DNA of 64,000 bases from positions 248,001 to 312,000 of the forward strand of contig NZ_VTVE01000002.1 of the NCBI RefSeq assembly GCF_010906925.1. The letters are read 5' to 3'. The notes below the pieces were generated by a model. That model did not search any database and was not told the origin of the DNA. It worked only from the letters and a program-made list of their open reading frames with translations. This document shows positions 61,490 to 64,000 of this stretch, piece by piece. Origin of the DNA: Pseudobutyrivibrio xylanivorans (GTDB lineage Bacteria > Bacillota > Clostridia > Lachnospirales > Lachnospiraceae). Made by a program: the position numbers and the translations under genes. Within the stretch, counting starts at the first letter, position 1. Each line of letters begins with the position of its first letter.

Positions 61490-61503
61490 TGTAAACTATT
61501 TTA

Positions 61504-63087
61504 TTAGATATCAAGAAGCTTAGCGTATGCTGCAAGAGCATCTGATGTATCGCCTGAAAGAACCTTCTTAGCAAGTACCTTACCAAGCTGAACACCTTCC
61601 TGATCGAATGAGTTAAGATTCCATACAAATCCCTGGAACATAACCTTGTTCTCGAAGTGAGCAAGAAGTGCACCAAGTGTCTCTGGTGTAAGCTGCTCGC
61701 CAACGATGATTGATGATGGGCGATTGCCCTCGAAATATTTGTTTCTATTGTCATCATCCTTACCACAAGCAAATGCCATAATCTGAGCTGCAACATTAGC
61801 CTTGAGCTTCTGCTGTGATGTGCTGTCCTCGATAACTACGTCTGTAGCCATCTGGCTCTTCTTGAAGCCTACGAACTGAAGAGGGATGATGTTTGTTCCC
61901 TGGTGTAATAACTGGTAGAAGCTGTGCTGACCATTTGTACCTGGCTCACCAAAGATAACTGGGCCAGTAACATAATCAACTGCCTCGCCAAATCTGTTAA
62001 CGCTCTTGCCGTTTGACTCCATGTCAAGCTGCTGTAAATGAGCTGGGAAACGGCTAAGTGCCTGTGAATATGGAAGAACTGCTGTTGACTCGTAGCCAAG
62101 GATATTTCTCTCATAAACACCAATAAGTGCATCAAGCATAGCTGGGTTCTTGCGGATATCTGTGTTCTTAGCAAGAGCATCCTCAGCTGCTGCACCATTT
62201 AAGAATCTAGCAAATACATCTGGACCGAATGCAAGTGAAAGAACTGCACCACCTACTGATGATGTAGATGAGTAACGGCCACCGATGTAATCATCCATGA
62301 AGAATGCATCAAGGTAATCTGATGACTTAGCAAGTGGAGATGCATCTGAAGTAACAGCGATCATGTGCTTTGAAGCATCAAGACCTGCGTTCTTGAGAGC
62401 ATCCTTAACAAATGACTCGTTTGTAAGAGTCTCAAGTGTTGTACCTGACTTAGAAACGAGAATGAAGATAGAATGTGCAACATCAACACCTGCAAGTACT
62501 GAAGCAGCATCATCAGGGTCAACATTAGAGATGAAACGAGCTTCCATCTTGAATGTGCCTGTAACCTTTGCCCAGTTCTCAAGTGCAAGATACATAGCAC
62601 GAGGACCAAGGTCAGAGCCACCAATACCAATCTGAACTACTGTTGTGAACTTCTCGCCCTTTTCGTTTGCAATCTCACCAGCGTGAACCTTCTTAGCAAA
62701 CTCAGCGATTCTGTTCTGCTGCTCTACGTAAAACTCTCTCTTGTTAACGCCATCAGCAACAACATCTGAGCCAAGCTGACCACGTGTAAGCTGGTGAAGA
62801 ACTAATCTCTTCTCACCTGTATTGATAACCTCACCATTGAAAAGTGCTGCAAACTTCTCTGTAAGCTGTGTCTCCTCTGCAAGCTCTGCAAGTGCATCAA
62901 GAACTGTGTCATCAACCTGCTTTGAAGCGAAGTTGTAAACCATACCATTTGACATAGGAACTGAGTACTCCGCAACACGCTTAGCACCATTTGCTCCTGC
63001 CATAGCTGTCTTAAGCTCTACCTGATTCTTGAGGCCCTGAAGCTTCTTGAATGAGTTAAGCTTGTCGAAATTTTTCCATTCTATCAT
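61504..63087 (-). CDS. pgi: Glucose-6-phosphate isomerase
   Basis: The enzyme interconverts glucose-6-phosphate and fructose-6-phosphate. The 527-aa protein has VQIGIGGSDLGPRAMYLAL, FILVSKSGTTLETLTNESFV, GGRYSSTSSVGGAVLSLAFG and GEPGTNGQHSFYQLLHQGT. These match the long bacterial Pgi form. An AAAGGAGTAACAAA site precedes the ATG. It stands between terminators and is probably monocistronic. Confidence 0.97.
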   Translation of the reverse strand: MIEWKNFDKLNSFKKLQGLKNQVELKTAMAGANGAKRVAEYSVPMSNGMVYNFASKQVDDTVLDALAELAEETQLTEKFAALFNGEVINTGEKRLVLHQLTRGQLGSDVVADGVNKREFYVEQQNRIAEFAKKVHAGEIANEKGEKFTTVVQIGIGGSDLGPRAMYLALENWAKVTGTFKMEARFISNVDPDDAASVLAGVDVAHSIFILVSKSGTTLETLTNESFVKDALKNAGLDASKHMIAVTSDASPLAKSSDYLDAFFMDDYIGGRYSSTSSVGGAVLSLAFGPDVFARFLNGAAAEDALAKNTDIRKNPAMLDALIGVYERNILGYESTAVLPYSQALSRFPAHLQQLDMESNGKSVNRFGEAVDYVTGPVIFGEPGTNGQHSFYQLLHQGTNIIPLQFVGFKKSQMATDVVIEDSTSQQKLKANVAAQIMAFACGKDDDNRNKYFEGNRPSSIIVGEQLTPETLGALLAHFENKVMFQGFVWNLNSFDQEGVQLGKVLAKKVLSGDTSDALAAYAKLLDI

Positions 63088-63167
63088 TTTGTTACTCCTT
63101 TATAAAAACATTGATTTTGTGAACACTTTAACGATTTCGTCTTTCGGAGAAAATTTTATAATAAAAA

Positions 63168-63188
63168 CCTCTCCTTTTCAAGGAGAGG
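63168..63188 (-). terminator. Terminator of the HipA-like gene
   Basis: CCTCTCCTT and AAGGAGAGG flank a three-base loop and on the minus strand lead into TTTTTATTATAAA. Confidence 0.8.
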
Positions 63189-63222
63189 CACTGGTTTTTC
63201 ACAAAATATTTCTATTTATAAT

Positions 63223-64000
63223 TTACATGTGCAAAAAGGCGTAACCTCCATTTTTCAATATTTCGTTTTTTAACGATATTGAATTATCAAATCCTTTATT
63301 CGCCAATTCCTCTGCTGCTTCTGTCATTGCTCCCTCAAGTTTATTTGCAACATAATCAAAATTGTCTAATACCATCTTTTGTGATAATCCGATTTCAAAA
63401 GCAGAAATGGCGAAGTTATTTCTATTAATTTTCGAAATATCTAGTTCTCCACCTATATAAAATGACATATTTGATGTAGTTCTATATACTCTAGTTGCAA
63501 CCAAATCATAAGCCGGTGCTAATCTTTTCGATTTTAAATCTTCACTATACAACAAAGCAAAATTCTTCACATGACAATCAGTATTTCCTATCAAGTAATT
63601 AAAAATAATAATCCTTAATAAGGCAATCTGGTCTTCGATAGGATTTACCGAATTATGTCTTAACAGGTCAAACATCCTCGACATATATCCCGACGGAACC
63701 TTCTCGTATTTGTCCGATGCAAAAATGCCTAACGCTTGAGCAAAATCCTCCTGATGTAATCTATATGGACATTTCAACCCATCTATTATTTTATTCTCAG
63801 AAAGAGGTCTATCATATCTAGGGGTAGCGTACAAAACATCCTGATCTGATTGTGAACCATTAGAAACTATAAAACTCTCTGGCACTGCAATTCCTATACG
63901 TTTAGCAGTTTGTATACACAACTGCTCATTCAATACAATTTGCTTATGCCTTACATGACTCTGCTTCACAATATGCGTACTAGGAGCATCACCTTTTGGT
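63223..64000 (-). CDS. HipA-like Ser/Thr kinase, 5' end outside the window
   Basis: The frame is open to the window edge (upstream codons read PKGDAPSTHIVK before the GTG at 63969), so the gene begins beyond 64000. The C-terminal HipA kinase region is present: YRLHQEDFAQALG, the catalytic loop IGNTDCHVKNFALLYS and metal site LAPAYDLVAT. HipA proteins phosphorylate glutamyl-tRNA synthetase or other targets and are toxins of HipBA modules. Whether a HipB antitoxin precedes it cannot be seen. A terminator follows at 63168-63188. Confidence 0.8.
   Translation of the reverse strand, partial: PKGDAPSTHIVKQSHVRHKQIVLNEQLCIQTAKRIGIAVPESFIVSNGSQSDQDVLYATPRYDRPLSENKIIDGLKCPYRLHQEDFAQALGIFASDKYEKVPSGYMSRMFDLLRHNSVNPIEDQIALLRIIIFNYLIGNTDCHVKNFALLYSEDLKSKRLAPAYDLVATRVYRTTSNMSFYIGGELDISKINRNNFAISAFEIGLSQKMVLDNFDYVANKLEGAMTEAAEELANKGFDNSISLKNEILKNGGYAFLHM

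Noticed and set aside
1-64000. CRISPR arrays, tRNA/rRNA genes, insertion sequences and prophage genes
   Set aside because: I looked for repeat-spacer patterns, cloverleaf-type sequences, transposase or integrase motifs and phage structural genes on both strands and saw none.

Overview
The window is 64 kb of a low-GC Firmicutes chromosome. It is most likely a motile, anaerobic, non-sporulating member of the Lachnospiraceae; a Butyrivibrio/Pseudobutyrivibrio/Roseburia-type organism fits, but the genus is an inference. The clues are the FlgM-FlgN-FlgK-FlgL-FliW-CsrA and Mbl-FlhO-FlhP gene orders, short ProRS without an editing insert, several carbohydrate systems, and a hup-rqcP-divIC-tilS-hpt-ftsH locus that has lost the sporulation genes usually found inside it. 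Almost every gene is on the minus strand. Only four are on the plus strand: a pseudouridine synthase, an HD-GYP protein, a P-loop kinase and a GH13_18 phosphorylase.

Layout: 1-3.5 kb holds an operon of two paralogous lipoproteins around an ECF-like sigma factor fused to a membrane anchor and an outside domain, behind an ECF-type promoter. 3.6-7.2 kb has RluA, a small J-domain protein and a GH13 amylase. 7.4-12.3 kb is the ftsH/hpt/tilS/divIC/rqcP/hup housekeeping locus. 12.5-16.6 kb holds proS, cca and a PEGA lipoprotein. 16.7-22.9 kb holds an EAL protein, a second RluA, a two-component system and metK. 23.0-29.2 kb is a visibly AT-rich, TetR-controlled cassette: TetR, a 63-aa peptide, a radical SAM/SPASM-like enzyme, a KAS III homologue without the usual His/Asn, an acyl carrier protein and an FtsX-type ABC exporter. 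It looks acquired and has no function I can name. 29.3-32.7 kb holds HD-GYP and RecD2. 32.7-36.2 kb is the mbl-flhO-flhP-flgJ flagellar rod operon. 36.3-43.8 kb carries a candidate small RNA and a LacI-regulated sugar ABC transporter, facing a kinase/phosphorylase pair. 43.9-49.5 kb has a zinc-ribbon membrane protein and uvrBA under an SOS-type box. 49.6-56.8 kb is the late flagellar operon, with two tandem FlgK genes and a sigma-28 promoter. 56.8-61.4 kb has a GntR-ABC system and two membrane proteins. 61.5-64 kb has pgi and the 3' part of a HipA-like gene.

Two observations stand out besides the 23-29 kb cassette. First, two intergenic elements of 85 and 84 nt (11880-11964 on plus; 34114-34197 on minus) fold into the same multi-helix hairpin, share sequence in loops and internal loops, and differ by compensatory base-pair changes; this looks like an undescribed structured RNA or palindromic element family. 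Second, a compact small-RNA candidate lies upstream of mbl (36345-36450), with an extended -10 promoter, two GNRA-capped hairpins, a C-rich single-stranded stretch and a strong terminator.

All calls come from reading the sequence. No database search, folding program or alignment program was run.
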